DNA of 64,000 nt from Salticus scenicus (lineage: Eukaryota > Arthropoda > Arachnida > Araneae > Salticidae): contig OZ005660.1 of the NCBI GenBank assembly GCA_963930645.1, positions 244,927,082 through 244,991,081 of the forward strand, written 5' to 3'. The notes below the pieces were generated by a model. That model was not told the DNA's origin and did not search any database. It saw only the letters and a program-made list of their open reading frames with translations. Both the position numbers and the translations under genes were made by a program. Shown piece by piece: positions 34,751-47,787 of this stretch; the stretch's first letter is position 1, and every line of letters starts with the position of its first letter.

Positions 34751-35794
34751 TTGTACAACCGCGATAACTTGGCACTCGACTCACGTGTTTTCAGATAATT
34801 CCATTAATGAAATAAGGTAAGAGGTTGTGTTTCCATGGTAACACAGAATAGAGTGGCTTCCAAATTTGGCGTTGTTAGCCCGTTTCTTAGTGTGAAATTA
34901 AAATTTGAAGTTGTTGATAAACTTAATGTTTGGAGGTATTTTTAATTGCTATTTAAAAGAAGAGTTCGGAGGTACTATTGTTTACAAATTTTAAAGTTTC
35001 GGCGATCAAATAACATTCAAAAAGAAATTTTGATTTTTTTAAATAAAGTAATCTTAATGGCTTCCGAGAAGTAATTTTTAAGTGCAATCATTATCAGCAG
35101 AAAGGGATGAAAGAAGTAACTTAATTAAACTTTAAAAAAGTTTCTTTCTACAATGTATGAAATAAAAGAAACCATGATTAATACCATTACAGTTTTGATA
35201 AAATAAGCATTAAATTAATTATTGTAATTGTCATTAAATAACATGACATAATCATATAATGGTTGTAATAAAAGTAGAAAGGAAGAAATTTAATTAATCA
35301 CGATAGTTAATATTTACAAAACATTCAATTATGATATATTTTTAGATTTAAATAATTGAACTAATCATAATAGTGAATATTTACAAAAAAAAAAAAGAAA
35401 CTGTTTTAGGTATACTTCGAGAAGTTAAAAGCTAAACGAGTAAATTTTAGGGATTCAATTAATTTAAGTACTAGAAATAACCATACATGTGAACACAAAT
35501 TATAAGCAATGTTTAAAGCTATTTTGTTTTATCGATTTTCTGCATATCTGATAAAAAAAAAATTATAAGAAATAATTAAAACAATATTTAAATTGACAAA
35601 AATTTAGCAATTTTCTATTGAATTAGCAACAAATGACTCTTTGACTGTTCGTATTGGTGCCAAAGAAGCTGATAAGTCAAACAATTGTTTGGCGAAAAGA
35701 ACTGCCGCCAAGCATCATTTGCATTTCATTCGGCCGCCCCTTCTTCAAAATGAACTATTCCAAGGTCGTATGCCTTCTTTTCGCGGTTGCACAG
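34751..35794 (-). mobile_element. TA-target non-autonomous element, copy B
   Basis: Reverse complement of the 1055-bp element at 9974-11028, with matching ends, flanked by TA (34749-34750 and 35795-35796). The paralogous locus near 47013 reads GTGCATGTAGTCTACTTT without it, giving the pre-insertion site with a single TA. Non-coding. Confidence 0.9.
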
Positions 35795-36083
35795 TACTCT
35801 ACTTTACAACTAGAAATAATCAAAATTACTTTCACAATGGTTACATAAGAATTTTGTAAAAAAATTTCCGCGGTATTCAATGATTTTACAAAGTAAAATA
35901 TCCATCATCCGAAATGTCTTTTTCTCTTTCAAAATCGAAACGAGAATTCCTAGTAAAAATGTAAAAAACAATAAGTCAAATTAAAGTTTTAGAATATATT
36001 GAGAAATCTACTATAATTTTCCATACTTTTATTTTTCTTTCTGTACTCAACAATTAAAAATATTAAGTACTTTCTATTTCATC

Positions 36084-36124
<41 letters not shown>

Positions 36125-36357
36125 ATAATAATAGCTTTTTACCACAAATACTTGTTAACTGTCAAGTTTTCTAAAATAAAATAGCCCCCCCCCCATCCAC
36201 AAACACACACACACAAAAAAAAAGTTTAAAATTAATAATAAATTCAAATGCATTACTGCAATGCTACTGACTTAAGAAAATCATACACCATGCAGTGATA
36301 CAACCAGTACCCAGTACTGATCACTTATATTTATTTAATCTGCGCATCAGGTAATCC

Positions 36358-36908
36358 TAAGGCTACTATATATACGAGCTGGCGCATCCGGCATTTTGTT
36401 GCCTTAGGGTTGCCACGTATACCCAGCGTGTTTCTCTGATAAACAAACGACAAACATTTTTTTTATCGTCGTACGTTACTTTAAAGTAAAAACTTGTTTT
36501 ATTGTATTTCATAATTTTAGCTAAGTAAACGATGATACGGAAGTTTGTTTAGCGATGAACTGCTATAATCATTCAAGAAGTGAATATAAAGTGTTCGCCC
36601 ACTGTGAACTTGAGTTTTGGCGACATTTTGTGAAAGAAACAGAAACCGCCCTAACAACACATCTTACCCCAGTTCATCCATAGGATATCCTCAGAATAAA
36701 ATGACATCCTGAGAATGTACTGTGAAAAAATATGTTTTTACGAATATTATTGTTGTTTATTGCTCTTATCTTGTCCGGATTAGCATCAGATCAAGATTTC
36801 TTAAAATCATTAGGTAAGCGATAAGGACGCCAAGCGGTAATGCTATCCTCTTCGGAGGCAAAAAAATAGCGGTGATGCGCCGGCCTATTATTTTATTTAG
36901 GGGCTCTA
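36358..36908. mobile_element. P-superfamily-like MITE, GGTAATCC duplication
   Basis: 551 bp flanked by an exact 8-bp repeat GGTAATCC (36350-36357 and 36909-36916). The paralogous locus (47575-47582) has the octamer once, with no insert. It starts TAAGGCTACTATATATACG, like the 12.9-kb composite (TAAGACTACTATATAACAG). The inner end segments CTGGCGCATCCGGCATTTTGTTGCC and GGCAAAAAAATAGCGGTGATGCGCCGGCC are inverted relatives. 8 bp is the P-superfamily duplication length. No intact transposase. Confidence 0.8.
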
Positions 36909-37139
36909 GGTAATCCTAACCCGCAGATATAAGATATTGCACCAAGAATTTCATGTCAAACGATTTGACGCCACCTGATGGTGCTGCTGAGTTTATGTTT
37001 TCTAAATACGCCACTCTAACGGGAAAAACCGAAGACTTTGCTGTTTCTCCTGGGTCTATGTTTCTTCATTCAATGCACCAAAAGTATCTTGTTTTAAAAT
37101 CCGATCGTGCGTCTAAAAATGGACCTTTTTTTTCCACTT

Positions 37140-37998
37140 AAACACCAAATTAAATTTCGTAACATGGACTTGCTATTATATTACGGTCGATCGGGTAAAT
37201 AAAAAAAAAAATACTCGATGGTTAATATTGTCTATCGTATGTTAGTGTTGTTTAATGTAATCGATATTTAAATATGAAAAAAATATTTGCCAACCTCAGT
37301 GGAGGGTAAAAAACAGATTTTACATAATTTTAATGGAGGAAATGAGAGATTTCGTTTCGTTGAGCGAAAAAAAGTTCGGCCAAACTTTACGAAATTTGGA
37401 TTTCATTGGGTGTTAGTAAGAAAGAGATTGCGTCGTTGGAAAGAAGGCGGGTCTGACTTTTCATGGTTTATTATTTCGAAAAATTATGGTCTGGAATTTA
37501 CGAAATTTTAAATTTGGGGCTGGTCAGATGTTAGTGTGACAAAGACTACACCGTTAAAATGGAAAGGGTTTTACCATCCATCGTGCCTCATCTCGAAATG
37601 TCACCGTTCTAGCTTTTTGAAAATTTGAAAATCCTTATTGTTATCTATGCCAACGCCTCCTGCTTTTCGTTTCAAATATAACAAGCATTTTTACAAATTG
37701 AAGTAAAACAATTTTGTAAAAGTATTTTTCTAAAATATTTTTTATTTAAACATACCAATATAATATTATATGCAATAAAGTAAAAACATTCCTAAAATAG
37801 TAAGAAAGCACCACCCAAATGGCGTTGGCGTTTCAAAGTAATAATTACAAAACTTTGGATAAAAACCATAAAATGCAATAAACTCAGAATAATTTTTTCG
37901 TGTCAAAATAACACACAACCCTTTGTCAGGAGAACAATGTAGGCACAAGTGCTGAAGTCAAAGTGGCAACGCACCCGACCCGAAAAAAATGTTGAGAG
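37140..37998. other. Non-coding, weakly repetitive
   Basis: Two related segments, around 37370-37420 and 37480-37530, share TTTACGAAATTT and GGTGTTAGTNNGANAAAGA, suggesting old tandem copies of about 110 bp. No gene recognised. Confidence 0.4.
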
Positions 37999-37999
37999 G

Positions 38000-38117
38000 T
38001 TACTGCATTTTGTGGTGTCTATTCAAAGTTTTGTAATTAATTACAAAATGCCAGTGAATTTTTTAATATCGATATATCGTTAAATCGCGATACGAAGCTT
38101 GTTATATATCACGATGT
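38000..38117. repeat. 118-bp direct repeat, left copy
   Basis: Almost identical to 41426-41543, same length and orientation. It contains an internal palindrome (TTTTGTAATTAATTACAAAA) and the AT-rich palindromic ATATCGATATATCG. It is itself flanked by ACCCGACCCGAAAnAAnTGTTG copies on both sides (37974 and 38123). Confidence 0.85.
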
Positions 38118-38159
38118 TACCGTACCCGACCCGAAACAATTGTTGCGAGATTTAATCCA

Positions 38160-39000
38160 GTCAAAATAGGAGAAAAAGAAAAAAAAAAATCGTGTAGTTT
38201 TGAAATTTTGCATGATCATTGCCAAGAGGGTCTTGAAAAACATACTAAAAGTCCCCACCCGTGGTGGGTTAGCGGGGGGCAAGGGGCATTTAAGGGGGCA
38301 CTTTTCGGTTTTTATTAAATATCTTAAAAACTATCGCATTTAGAGAAAAAATGTCAATTGCAAAATTAATCTACGTAAAATTTCCTACAAAAATGCACAT
38401 TCCATTTGGTTTGTATAATCAATAGTTTAGACGATATAGGGGAACGAAATAACACATTTTCTTAAAAAATTCTTTTTTGCAATAGTAAAATCAACTAAAG
38501 TGTGGAATTAAATGGGTTCTGGTCAAATATTTTGTAATGTACAATGTAAATATATGCATAGGGAATATGTAAGAATAATATAGCATGTTTTGTACATTCT
38601 AAATAATATTAAGGTTAGAACGCTCAAGTGATGGTTTAGGTAAAAATCCAGATAACGAAGACCGAAAACCGATCAACATCAAAAGAAAATCGTATAGCTT
38701 TGAAACTGAGCACAGTTGTAAGGTTAAGTGTCCTGTCCTGAACAACATACTAAAAGTCCCCAACCGTGGGGGGAGAGCGGAGGGGGCAGAGGGCATTTAA
38801 AGGAAGCACTTTTCAGTTTTTATTAATATCTTGAAAACTATCGCATTTAGATAAAAATGTTAATTACAAAATTAAACTGCGTAAAATTTCCCATGAAAAT
38901 GCCTATTACATTTGTTGGTATGATCAATAGTTAAGAAAATATAAAGGCTGCTTTGTATCTTACGGATATCTTACAGAAAAGTGGAGTTTTTCGAGTTGTA
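38160..39000 (-). repeat. 485-bp repeat units, reverse orientation
   Basis: About two units, in reverse, of the repeat tandemly arranged at 39490-41420. They carry AAAGTCCCCACCCGTGGTGGG, AGTGCCCCCTT-type sequence in reverse, and CCAGATAACGAAGACC. Units are separated by the 39000-39440 spacer with a poly(A) tract at 39141-39168. Confidence 0.75.
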
Positions 39001-39135
39001 TATTTTGACTTCCACTCTTTAAACTTGGCGCATTGCGCGCGCATATGCACGTATAGATATTTATTTGTATGATTAGAAAATATTTAACCCGAATCCTTTT
39101 AATTACAAACTATAGTTTATGTTACTACTGTAAAT

Positions 39136-39171
<36 letters not shown>

Positions 39172-39429
39172 AGAAGTAGATTTGACTATAAAACGAGTAG
39201 TTATGATTTCAAAGACTGATTTAATATGACAATTTTTCCTTTTTATATAGTGACATAGTTTTAGAATATTTCCTTTGCAGTGTATTAAATTTCTGAAAAA
39301 TAATTATTTTTAATAATAATTTTTTTTTTTTTTATGAATCAAAGGCATTTCTTTTGCACTGCCTGAAACGATTCCCCAGAAAAGAAAAAAAAAATGTTAA
39401 AATGAACTGATTACAAGAATAAAGACAAA

Positions 39430-41420
39430 CAACGGCTTCAAATTTATAACACCCCTCTTTTATGTCACGGATTAAAAAGCAATTTTACCTAGACCACAAC
39501 TTGTGCCTACTAACCTTAAAATTATTTAAAATTTACAAAACATGCTGTATTATCCTTACACATACCCTATGCATATATTTATTTTGTGCATTAGAAAATA
39601 TTTAACCAGAACCCTTTAAATTACACATTTTAGTTGATTTTACTATTGCAAAAAGAATTTTTCAAAAAAGTGTGTTATTTCATTCCTCTATATCTTCTAA
39701 ACTACTGATCATACAAACAAAATGTAATATGCATATTTGTAAGAAATTTCACGTAGATTAATTTTGTAGTTGACATTTTTTTTTAATGCTATAGTTTTCG
39801 AGAAACGTAATAAAAGCTGAAATGTGCCCCCTTGCCCCCCTCTCACCCCCCATGGTTGGGCACTTTTAGTATGTTGTTCGGGACACTTAACTTTATAACT
39901 GTGCTTAATTTCAAAGCTACACGATTTTTTTTTTTTATGTTTATCGGTTTTGGGTCTTCGTTATCTGGATTTTTAACTAAACCACCACTTGCGCCTACTA
40001 ACCTTAAAATTATTTAAAATGTACAAAACATGCTGTATTATCCTTACATATTCCCTATCATATATTTGTTTTGTACATTAGGAAATATTTGACCAGAACC
40101 CATTTAATTACACACTTTAGTTGATTTCACTATTGCAAAAAAGAATTTTTCAAGAAAATGGGTTATTTCGTTCCCCTATATCTTCTGAACTATAGCTCAT
40201 ACAAACAAAATATAATATACATTGTTGTAGGAAATTTTACGTAGATTGATTTTGTAATTGACATTTTTTCTCTAAATGCGATAGTTTTTAAGATATTTAA
40301 TAAAAACTGAAAAGTGCTCCCTTAAATGCCCCCCCCCCCCGCTCATGTATGTTGTTCAAGACCCTCTTGGCGATGATTAAGCAAAATTTCAAAACTATAC
40401 GATTTTTTTTTTTTATGTTGATCGGTTTTGGGTCTTCGTTATCTGGATTTTTACTCAAACCGCCACTTGCGCCTACTAGCCTTAAAATTACTTAAAACTT
40501 ACAAAACATGCTGTATTATCTTTGCATATTCCCTATGTATATATTTGTTTTGTACATCAGAAAATATTTGACAAGAACCCTTTTAATTGCACACTTTAAT
40601 TGATTTTATTGTTGCAAAAAATAATTTTTCAAGAAAATGTGTTATTTGATCCCCCTATATCTTCTAAACTATAGATCATACAAACAAAATGTAAGGAACA
40701 TTTTTGTAGGAAATTTTACGTTGATTAACTTTGTAATTGACATTTTTTCTCTAAATGCGACAGTTTTTAATATATTTACTAAAAACTGAAAAGTGCCCCC
40801 CTTAATTGCCCCCGCAAACCCACCACGGGTGGGGACTTTTAGTATGTTTTTAAGGATCCTCTTGGCTATGAGTGTGCAAAATTTCAAAACAACACGATTT
40901 TTTTTTATTGTTGATCGGTTTTGGGTCTTCGTTATTTGGATTTTTACTCAAACCGAAACTTGCGCCTAATAGCCTTAAAATTACTTAAAAGTTACAAAAC
41001 ATGCTGTATTATCCTTGCATATTCCCTATGTGTATATTTGTTTTGTACATCAGAAAATGTTTGACAAGAATTCTTTTAATTGCACACTTCAGTTGATTTT
41101 ACTATTGAAAAAAAGAATTTTTCAAGAAAATGCGTTATTTCATTCCCCTATATCTTCTAAACTATAGATCATACAAACAAAATGTAAGATACATTTTTGT
41201 AGAAAAGTTTACGTAGATTAATTTTGTAATTGACATTTTTCTCTAAATATGATAGTTTTTAAGATATTTAATAAAAACTGAAAACTGCGCCCCCGCTCAC
41301 CCACCATGAGCGGGGACTTTTACTATGTTGTTCAAGACCCTCTCGGCTATGAGTATGCAAAATTTCAAAACTACACGATTTTTGTTTTCTATTCGTCAAA
41401 TTTTGGCCTTCGTTGCCTGG
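39430..41420 (+). repeat. Four-unit tandem array, about 485 bp period
   Basis: The landmark ACTTGCGCCTACTAACCTTAAAATTA recurs near 39498, 39987, 40463 and 40955. GATCGGTTTTGGGTCTTCGTTATCTGGATTTTTAC recurs near 39945, 40424 and 40914. Each unit has a G/C-rich hinge (GCCCCC...ACCACGGGTGGGGACTTTTAGTATG). Not coding. Confidence 0.85.
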
Positions 41421-41425
41421 ACTAG

Positions 41426-41543
41426 TTATTGCATTTTGTGGTGTCTATACAAAGTTTTGTAATTAATTATAAAATGCCAGTGAATTTTTTAATATCGATA
41501 TATCGTTAAATCGCGATACGAAGCTTGTTATATATCACGATGT
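41426..41543. repeat. 118-bp direct repeat, right copy
   Basis: Pairs with 38000-38117 and closes the inverted-array block on the right. The block has no retrotransposon coding or primer-binding site, so calling the pair LTRs is not warranted. Confidence 0.85.
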
Positions 41544-43317
41544 AAGATTTTTAACATCGCTGATTTCTAGTGTTCACTAAGGTTTTAACAACTGTCTCCA
41601 GTAAATATTCAAAATGAGGGTATTTATCGAGAGTTCACTGCAATGTTCATAGAAATTTTCAGTGTGCAGCTGTATTACAGAGAAGTGAATTTTTGAATAT
41701 ACCTTTTTGGTGAAAGATGATTTTGTGAAGGTGGCTTTGTCAAGGCCGTAGCTGATACCAGCCATTTTATTTCGTTACAGGCTTCTTTTCTTTCGAAAGT
41801 TAAATGCGCAAAAGTGTATCAAAGTGACATCGAAATATTTCTAGATTAACATTTGTATTATTGTTATAATTATCTGTTTGCTTTTAATTAAACATAAATA
41901 AAAGCTGAAAATTATTTTCGAATTTATTGTTATAATTTAATAAATTTCACCCAATGATTATCTGAAGAGTCAAATTTACCATGGTATATTTTAAACTGCA
42001 TTTTAAATAAAGTTATCTGAACTAATTCAGTTTATTTAAAATTTAAGTATGATACAAAGATTTAGTCTTAACAATAAATAAGGGAATGTCTCCTGTTGTG
42101 GGCAGAGTTCATAATTTTCGGTTATAACTTTTGATAGAATAGATATTATGCAAACATATGCATACCAATGGAAAACTACAACACTTAGCAAACGTTTGAT
42201 GAAGTAACTGTATTGATTCTGTCAAACACAAAAACATTATTACTAATCTTGTAAAGTGATAATTTTTGGCCAAAAAAAAAAAAAAAAAATGTATCTAGTT
42301 ATAAGCACTTTTCAAAAATTCCACACATGAAAAACAACCATAAATACAGAAAACGACAATATTTATTCATTTTATAAGGATTCAGTGGCGAAGTAATAAC
42401 AGAAATTCTGTACTGATAAGTATAAAGGATTTAAGTCCATATTCTTGATTTTTCAGGAGACGAAAAATGAAGTTTAACTAGCTAAAAACAAATCAGAAGA
42501 ATCGATTAGGAAAAAGGTATTTCGTTGATTTATACCCTTTATACCATTCAGTGGTTGTCAACCTTCATTTAATAACGGGAAAAATTGAATTAAATATTTT
42601 ATACCATACATGAACGGTAAATTTCTGAATTGGTGATTTTTTTACCAATGGATTTTCTCAATCACTAAATGACACAGAATTAAATCCTTTATACCAATCG
42701 ATAGAGAATTTTTTTCTGAATCTGACTATCTGAATCTGACTAAATCGACATTCTTGGACTTAAAACCCTTATACTTATCAGTACAGAATTGTCCTTTTTC
42801 CAATTTTATTCATCATCATCTTCACCCTCCAAATCAGAAGTGCAATGCTTGCAAGGAAAATAATTTGCATGTATATAAACACCATAAAACACAAAAACTC
42901 ACAACGGTTGTTTCGGGTCGAAACAAAACCTTGATTTTTCTTCAGGCGAACAAAGTAAGCACATTGCTACCTTTTTAGAGGCACTCGGGCCTACTTAGTC
43001 CACCTTACAAAGGGCCGTGTTTTTCTTCAGCCCGAAAGGATTGTGTGCATTACCTTTTTGTCTGACTGACGAAAGGATCATGTTTTCTTTCCACATTAAA
43101 CAATTGTTGCGAGCTCTTGCATTTTATGATGCGTATTTAAAATTTTGTATTGTCAGTAGCAAAATTATTGAAGCACACTTTTCAAATCACATCAACACTT
43201 TTCGAATATATATATATAGTTTAATCGCTAATTTTTATCTGCTTACTTTTATATGAACAGTATAAGACTAAGATCACGACTCGACAAACACTTACTTAAA
43301 CTAGTATGCTGTGGCCA
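41544..43317. other. Non-coding, degenerate TTTATACC repeats
   Basis: Between 42395 and 42800 a motif like ATTAAATCCTTTATACCANTCNGTNNAGAATT recurs at least five times, 55-80 bases apart, strongly diverged. A short minus-strand frame at 41577-41765 starts MAGISYGLDK but has no known motif. Otherwise unremarkable. Confidence 0.45.
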
Positions 43318-43365
43318 CCACAAGACTTTCTTCTATATTTTCCTATACAAATTCACGCAGCAACA

Positions 43366-43399
<34 letters not shown>

Positions 43400-44354
43400 C
43401 GATTTTTTTTTTTCAAAGTTTTTTTTTTTGTTAAAAGAAAAAATCGATAACTTTGTTTTAAATTGTCGCATATTTATAGTTTAACCATTCGTTTTAAAGA
43501 TATTGACGAGACCTTTCGAAAGATACCCATCTTGAAAATTTACCCCCCCCCCCCCGGGGGGTACTTTCCCCTGGGGAGGGAAGCGATGACCGAGATTTTT
43601 TTCCTAATGACTACTACTATTATCAATAATTCATATTAATTTCACAATCACAGGTTAAGAATAACTCCCATTAAGTACATTTATACGAAATTTTGTCCTA
43701 TACTGCCATGTTAAAAATTTAGAAAAAATACGATCACAGCACCACCTGTTGAGTGATTGATCCCCAAATCTAATCAGCCCCAGTTTATGTCAGGGGCCAA
43801 CTAAATACCAAGTCTGGTTAAATTTCGTTAAAAAAAAAAAAAAAAAAAAAAAAATACGATTTTTTTTCTAAGTTATTTTTGTTAAAAGTAAAAAAAAACG
43901 ATAACTTTGTTTTAAATTATCACAGATTTATAGTTCAACCATTCGTTTTAAAGGTATTGACGAGACCTTTCGAAAGATACCCATCTTGAAAATTTACTCC
44001 CCTCGAGGGGGGACTTCCCCCCCAGGGGGGTTCACGAGGCTCCTACGCATACAAAATTTTTTCCCCAGTTGACTACCTCTATTATAAATAATTCTTGTAA
44101 ATTTCATAATGATTACTAAAAAATAATTCTCTTTATGCACATTTATACAAAATTTTGTCCTATATCACCACGTTAAAAATTTAGAAAAAGCGGGATGGCA
44201 ACGCAACCTGTAAGACAATTTTTACCAAAAGTTGATAGGCACTAATTTATGTCAAGGTGCAACTGCATACTAATTTGTATGAAATTCTGTGCGGTAGTTC
44301 CTGAGATACAGTTGCCACAAAATTTTGTCACACACACACACACACAGACAGACT

Positions 44355-44386
<32 letters not shown>

Positions 44387-44507
44387 TTTTCTAAAAAGGG
44401 TCAAATCGTGTTCTACAGCTCTCAAAACGTGTAAATCCATCAAAAACCCGAGGTCGAAAATTTTTACGAATCCAATACTTTCTCTATATTACATATAGAA
44501 GAAAGTA
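43318..44507 (+). repeat. Two-unit repeat with CACA/GACA tail
   Basis: Two units of about 460 bp (43430-43810 and 43890-44260). They share GATAACTTTGTTTTAAATT, TTAACCATTCGTTTTAAAG, ATTGACGAGACCTTTCGAAAGATACCCATCTTG, a C/G-rich hairpin and ATTTATACGAAATTTTGTCCTATA. They are followed by (CA)n(GACA)n at 44330-44385 and a tail AAAGGGTCAAATCGTGTTCTACAG. The edges ACTTTCTTCTATAT (43325) and ATATAGAAGAAAGTAA (44495) are inverted repeats, suggesting one element. Relative at 12725-13080. Confidence 0.65.
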
Positions 44508-44509
44508 AA

Positions 44510-45105
44510 AAACAGTATTAGGTACCCATATTTTAATTTGGAATTATTGCTAGGGCTTCAATGATTTTGCTGCCAACTGTACTTAATAATCATTAAAATA
44601 CAGTACCAAAAATCATTAAAATACAGAAAATGGTTAATTATACAGTATACTCTATATTATTTGTTTCAGTGTTTTATTTATTTTACCTTTTTTATTTTAC
44701 CTTATTTATTTTACCTTTTTTATTTATTTTACAAATACCTGTAAAATATATTTTAAAATATGTTTGCTCTCGTATAATTTCAACCAAGATTCTTTAAATG
44801 TATCTGAAAGTAAACAAAAGTTTTTTAAGCATATTGGAGCGATTCATTTTCAAAGTAATTAAATTTACCATTATCATTTAATCAGAACAAAGATATTGCT
44901 GGAATTTTTTATTCAAATGATGAAAACATTCTTTTATCGTTATTAAAAAGAGTAAAATTGGCAATATCAGTAGATTTATTTATTTATTTTTTAAACAATT
45001 ATTATAATAGCCTCTCGTGAAAAAGAAAAAAAAAGTTTATATATCAGTAACTCATACTATATTATTAAATTTTCCTTCTTATTAAGTTCAGAAATAAAGT
45101 ATATA

Positions 45106-45170
<65 letters not shown>

Positions 45171-46060
45171 GTAAGGGTATATGACACTTTGGTAGGGAGG
45201 AAATTTCGGTCCCACTAATTTTTTTTGTTTTTTTTTTATCTTTTAAATATATGAGTGTTTTAGTATGATAGCATAATTTTTTGATTGATATTACATCATT
45301 TTCCAACTTTGGGGAAAATGTTGTAAGAATAAGACACACAGAATATATATATATTTTTTTTCTTTTATCGATTTTTGAATAATAGATTTTATCTGTTATC
45401 ACCAAAGATCTAACCATTGTCCCCAAAATTTCCGTTTAAATAAAATACAAGGTTTTTAATATAAAACACTGTAATGAGGCTCTTAATTATCACTTTCAAG
45501 TTTAGAGTGTTCGAATACAAAATTTGTAGGAAATCGAAGCTTTATCCAAACACCTCCTAAATGTTAGAATTTAATAATAAATGAAGATACAAATAACCTA
45601 AATAATGATCTGGGAATTTAATTTGTAGAGATCTGCGAAACTTCAGTCATTTTCTTCTCTGTCAATCAGGATATATTTGTAAAATACAGAAAATAGTCAT
45701 ACATCACATAGAATTGGAAACGTATTTTTCTTCCATAAAAACCCTTACAATATTGTTTAAATAAATATCGCTGAAAAGCGATCCTTCCCTCCCCCCTTTT
45801 TTTTCTTTTTCAAATGCGCTGAAACAAAACAGTGAAATTCCTTTTTACTGTCTGTGGAAGAAAATGTGTGAAAAAAAATCCCAATGTGTTACTGAGATTT
45901 CAATGTGTGAATTATTTTTGGGCATAGGGACATATAGGACATATATATATTAAAAAAAGAAAAAGAAAAGAAATGAATGAAAAAATGAACTAAAGAGATA
46001 AAAAACTGTGCATCAACATTTCTAACCCTTGATACTTGCAATGCGCACATATGATTAAAT
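44510..46060. other. AT-rich non-coding stretch
   Basis: No gene. Contains the (TA)n(GA)n tract and duplicated TTTATTTTACCTT units near 44690-44730. Confidence 0.45.
45105..45167. repeat. (TA)n(GA)n compound microsatellite
   Basis: A TA run switches directly to about 14 GA units at 45139. Confidence 0.95.
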
Positions 46061-46065
46061 AATGG

Positions 46066-47306
46066 ACTACTTACATTTTTTTTTTTAAAATAAAATAATT
46101 ATAATTGATAGAAAAATAATTTATGTACATATATACATGGATAACATAATTGAATATCACGGAAAATCAAACATGTATTTTATTAATATTTTAAATATAA
46201 CATAGATTTTGAAATAAATTCCTTTTAGATTAATAATAAAAATATATTAAATGTATTATATATTTAAATATATTAAATTTTCATAAAAAAAATCAGAACA
46301 AAATACCTTCAATCTCAATGGCTAGGGAGCAATCGTAATGTCGACAGTTTTTACATTTACCTACTATAATATTTTCTAAGAGCATTTCAATTTTCCCGTA
46401 TTAACAAATATGCTACCATACCTCGGAGAAAGGATAGATATTATCCGTATTCCGAGTACCACACTAGAAACTCATATATATATATAGCAAAAAATTAGCA
46501 AGATCAAAATGTCTCGGGACCAGAATAGCCAGGGATAAAAAAATTTTCGTTGCAAGAAAAGCAGGACCAAAATGACCTGCTTCGAGTAAGTTTATGTACA
46601 TAAATTTCAAGTTATATTATAGGCAGACTCGGATAAAATTAAAAACCTTTCTGTAAATAAAAGATTTAATGCATATCGGATTAATAACTCTTTTTCAGTA
46701 TTGTACTTATGAACGCATAATCATATTTTTTTTTACTGTTTTATAGTTGTTTTATGATTAAAAATATTTTTAAAATACACATTTTCTGCTTTTATACACA
46801 TTTTCCTCACGATCCAACCGGAAAAATAATCATATGTGTATGGTTTACGCTTCTATACACCGCGGCCCGCCTGTGTAAAATACATTTCCAACGCGGCCCA
46901 TCAAGAATTTCGGGTTGGACTGGTCGGATTTGTTTCTGAATTTTACAACTTATCTGCAATATTAAATGTTTTTATATGGTCCTATTTATTTATAAAATAA
47001 TACTGAGTGCATGTAGTCTACTTTACAACTAGAAATAATCAAAATTACTTTCACAATGGTTACATAAGGATTTTGTAAAAAAATTTCCGCGGGATTCAAT
47101 GATTTTACAAAGTAAAATATCCATCGTCCGAAATGTCTTTTCCCCTTTCAAAATCGAAACGAGAATTCCTAGTAAAAATGTTAAAAACAATAAGTCAAAT
47201 TAAAGTTTAAGAATTTATTGAGTAACCTACTATAATGTGTAAATCCATACTTTTATTTTTCTTTCTGTACTCAACAATTAAAAATATAAGGACTTTTCAT
47301 TTCATC

Positions 47307-47345
<39 letters not shown>

Positions 47346-47787
47346 ATAAAAATAATAGCTTTTTACCACAAATATTTGTAAACTGTCAAGATTTCTAAAA
47401 TAAAATCCCCCCCCCCCCTCCACAAACACACACACACAAAAAAAAAAAGTTTAAAATTAATAATAAATTCAAATGCATTAATGCAATGCTACTGATATAA
47501 GAAAAGCATACACCATGCAGTGATACAACCAGTACCCAGTACTGATCACTTATATTTATTTAATCTGCGCATCAGGTAATCCTAACCCGCAGATATAAGA
47601 TATTGCACCAAGGATTTCATTCCAAACGATTTGACGCCACCTGATGGTGCTGGTGAGTTTATGTTTTCTAAATACGCCACTCGAACGTGAAAAACCGAAG
47701 CATTTGCTGTTTCTTCTGGGTCTATGTTTCTTCATTCAATGCACCAAATATATCTTATTTTGAAATCCGATCGTGCGTCTAAAAATG
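46066..47787. repeat. Paralogous segment, copy 2 (empty sites)
   Basis: Matches 33772-37123 but lacks both insertions found there, so it preserves two pre-insertion sites. One is ATGTAGTCTAC near 47017 and the other is the single GGTAATCC at 47575-47582. The copies differ by scattered substitutions, microsatellite lengths and small indels. Confidence 0.85.

Larger units (their letters stand above)
33772..37123. repeat. Paralogous segment, copy 1 (two insertions)
   Basis: Matches 46066-47787 in order and orientation from AATGGACTACTTACATTTT to CGTGCGTCTAAAAATGG. Copy 1 is longer because it carries two insertions (34751-35794 and 36358-36908). A short open frame (36953-37141) is shared by both copies but has indel and stop differences and no recognisable domain. 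Whether the segment is itself an old transposon or a segmental duplication is open. Confidence 0.85.

Noticed and set aside
36953..37141. 62-codon frame in the paralogous segment
   Set aside because: Present in both copies, but the other copy has changes and an altered end; no domain. Shared because the segment is duplicated.
38000..41543. Solo LTR pair (118-bp direct repeats) of a retrotransposon
   Set aside because: No primer site, polypurine tract or coding between them; interior is inverted satellite-like repeats.
41577..41765. Minus-strand 62-codon frame beginning MAGISYGLDK as a possible host exon
   Set aside because: No motif recognised, no splice sites that convinced me, and surrounding sequence is repeat-rich.
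44330..44385. CRISPR-like short repeats (GACA)n
   Set aside because: Simple microsatellite in a eukaryotic repeat, no spacers.
45109..45426. 105-codon frame with SLSLSLSIYIYIYI
   Set aside because: It is translation of the (TA)n(GA)n microsatellite plus AT-rich flank.
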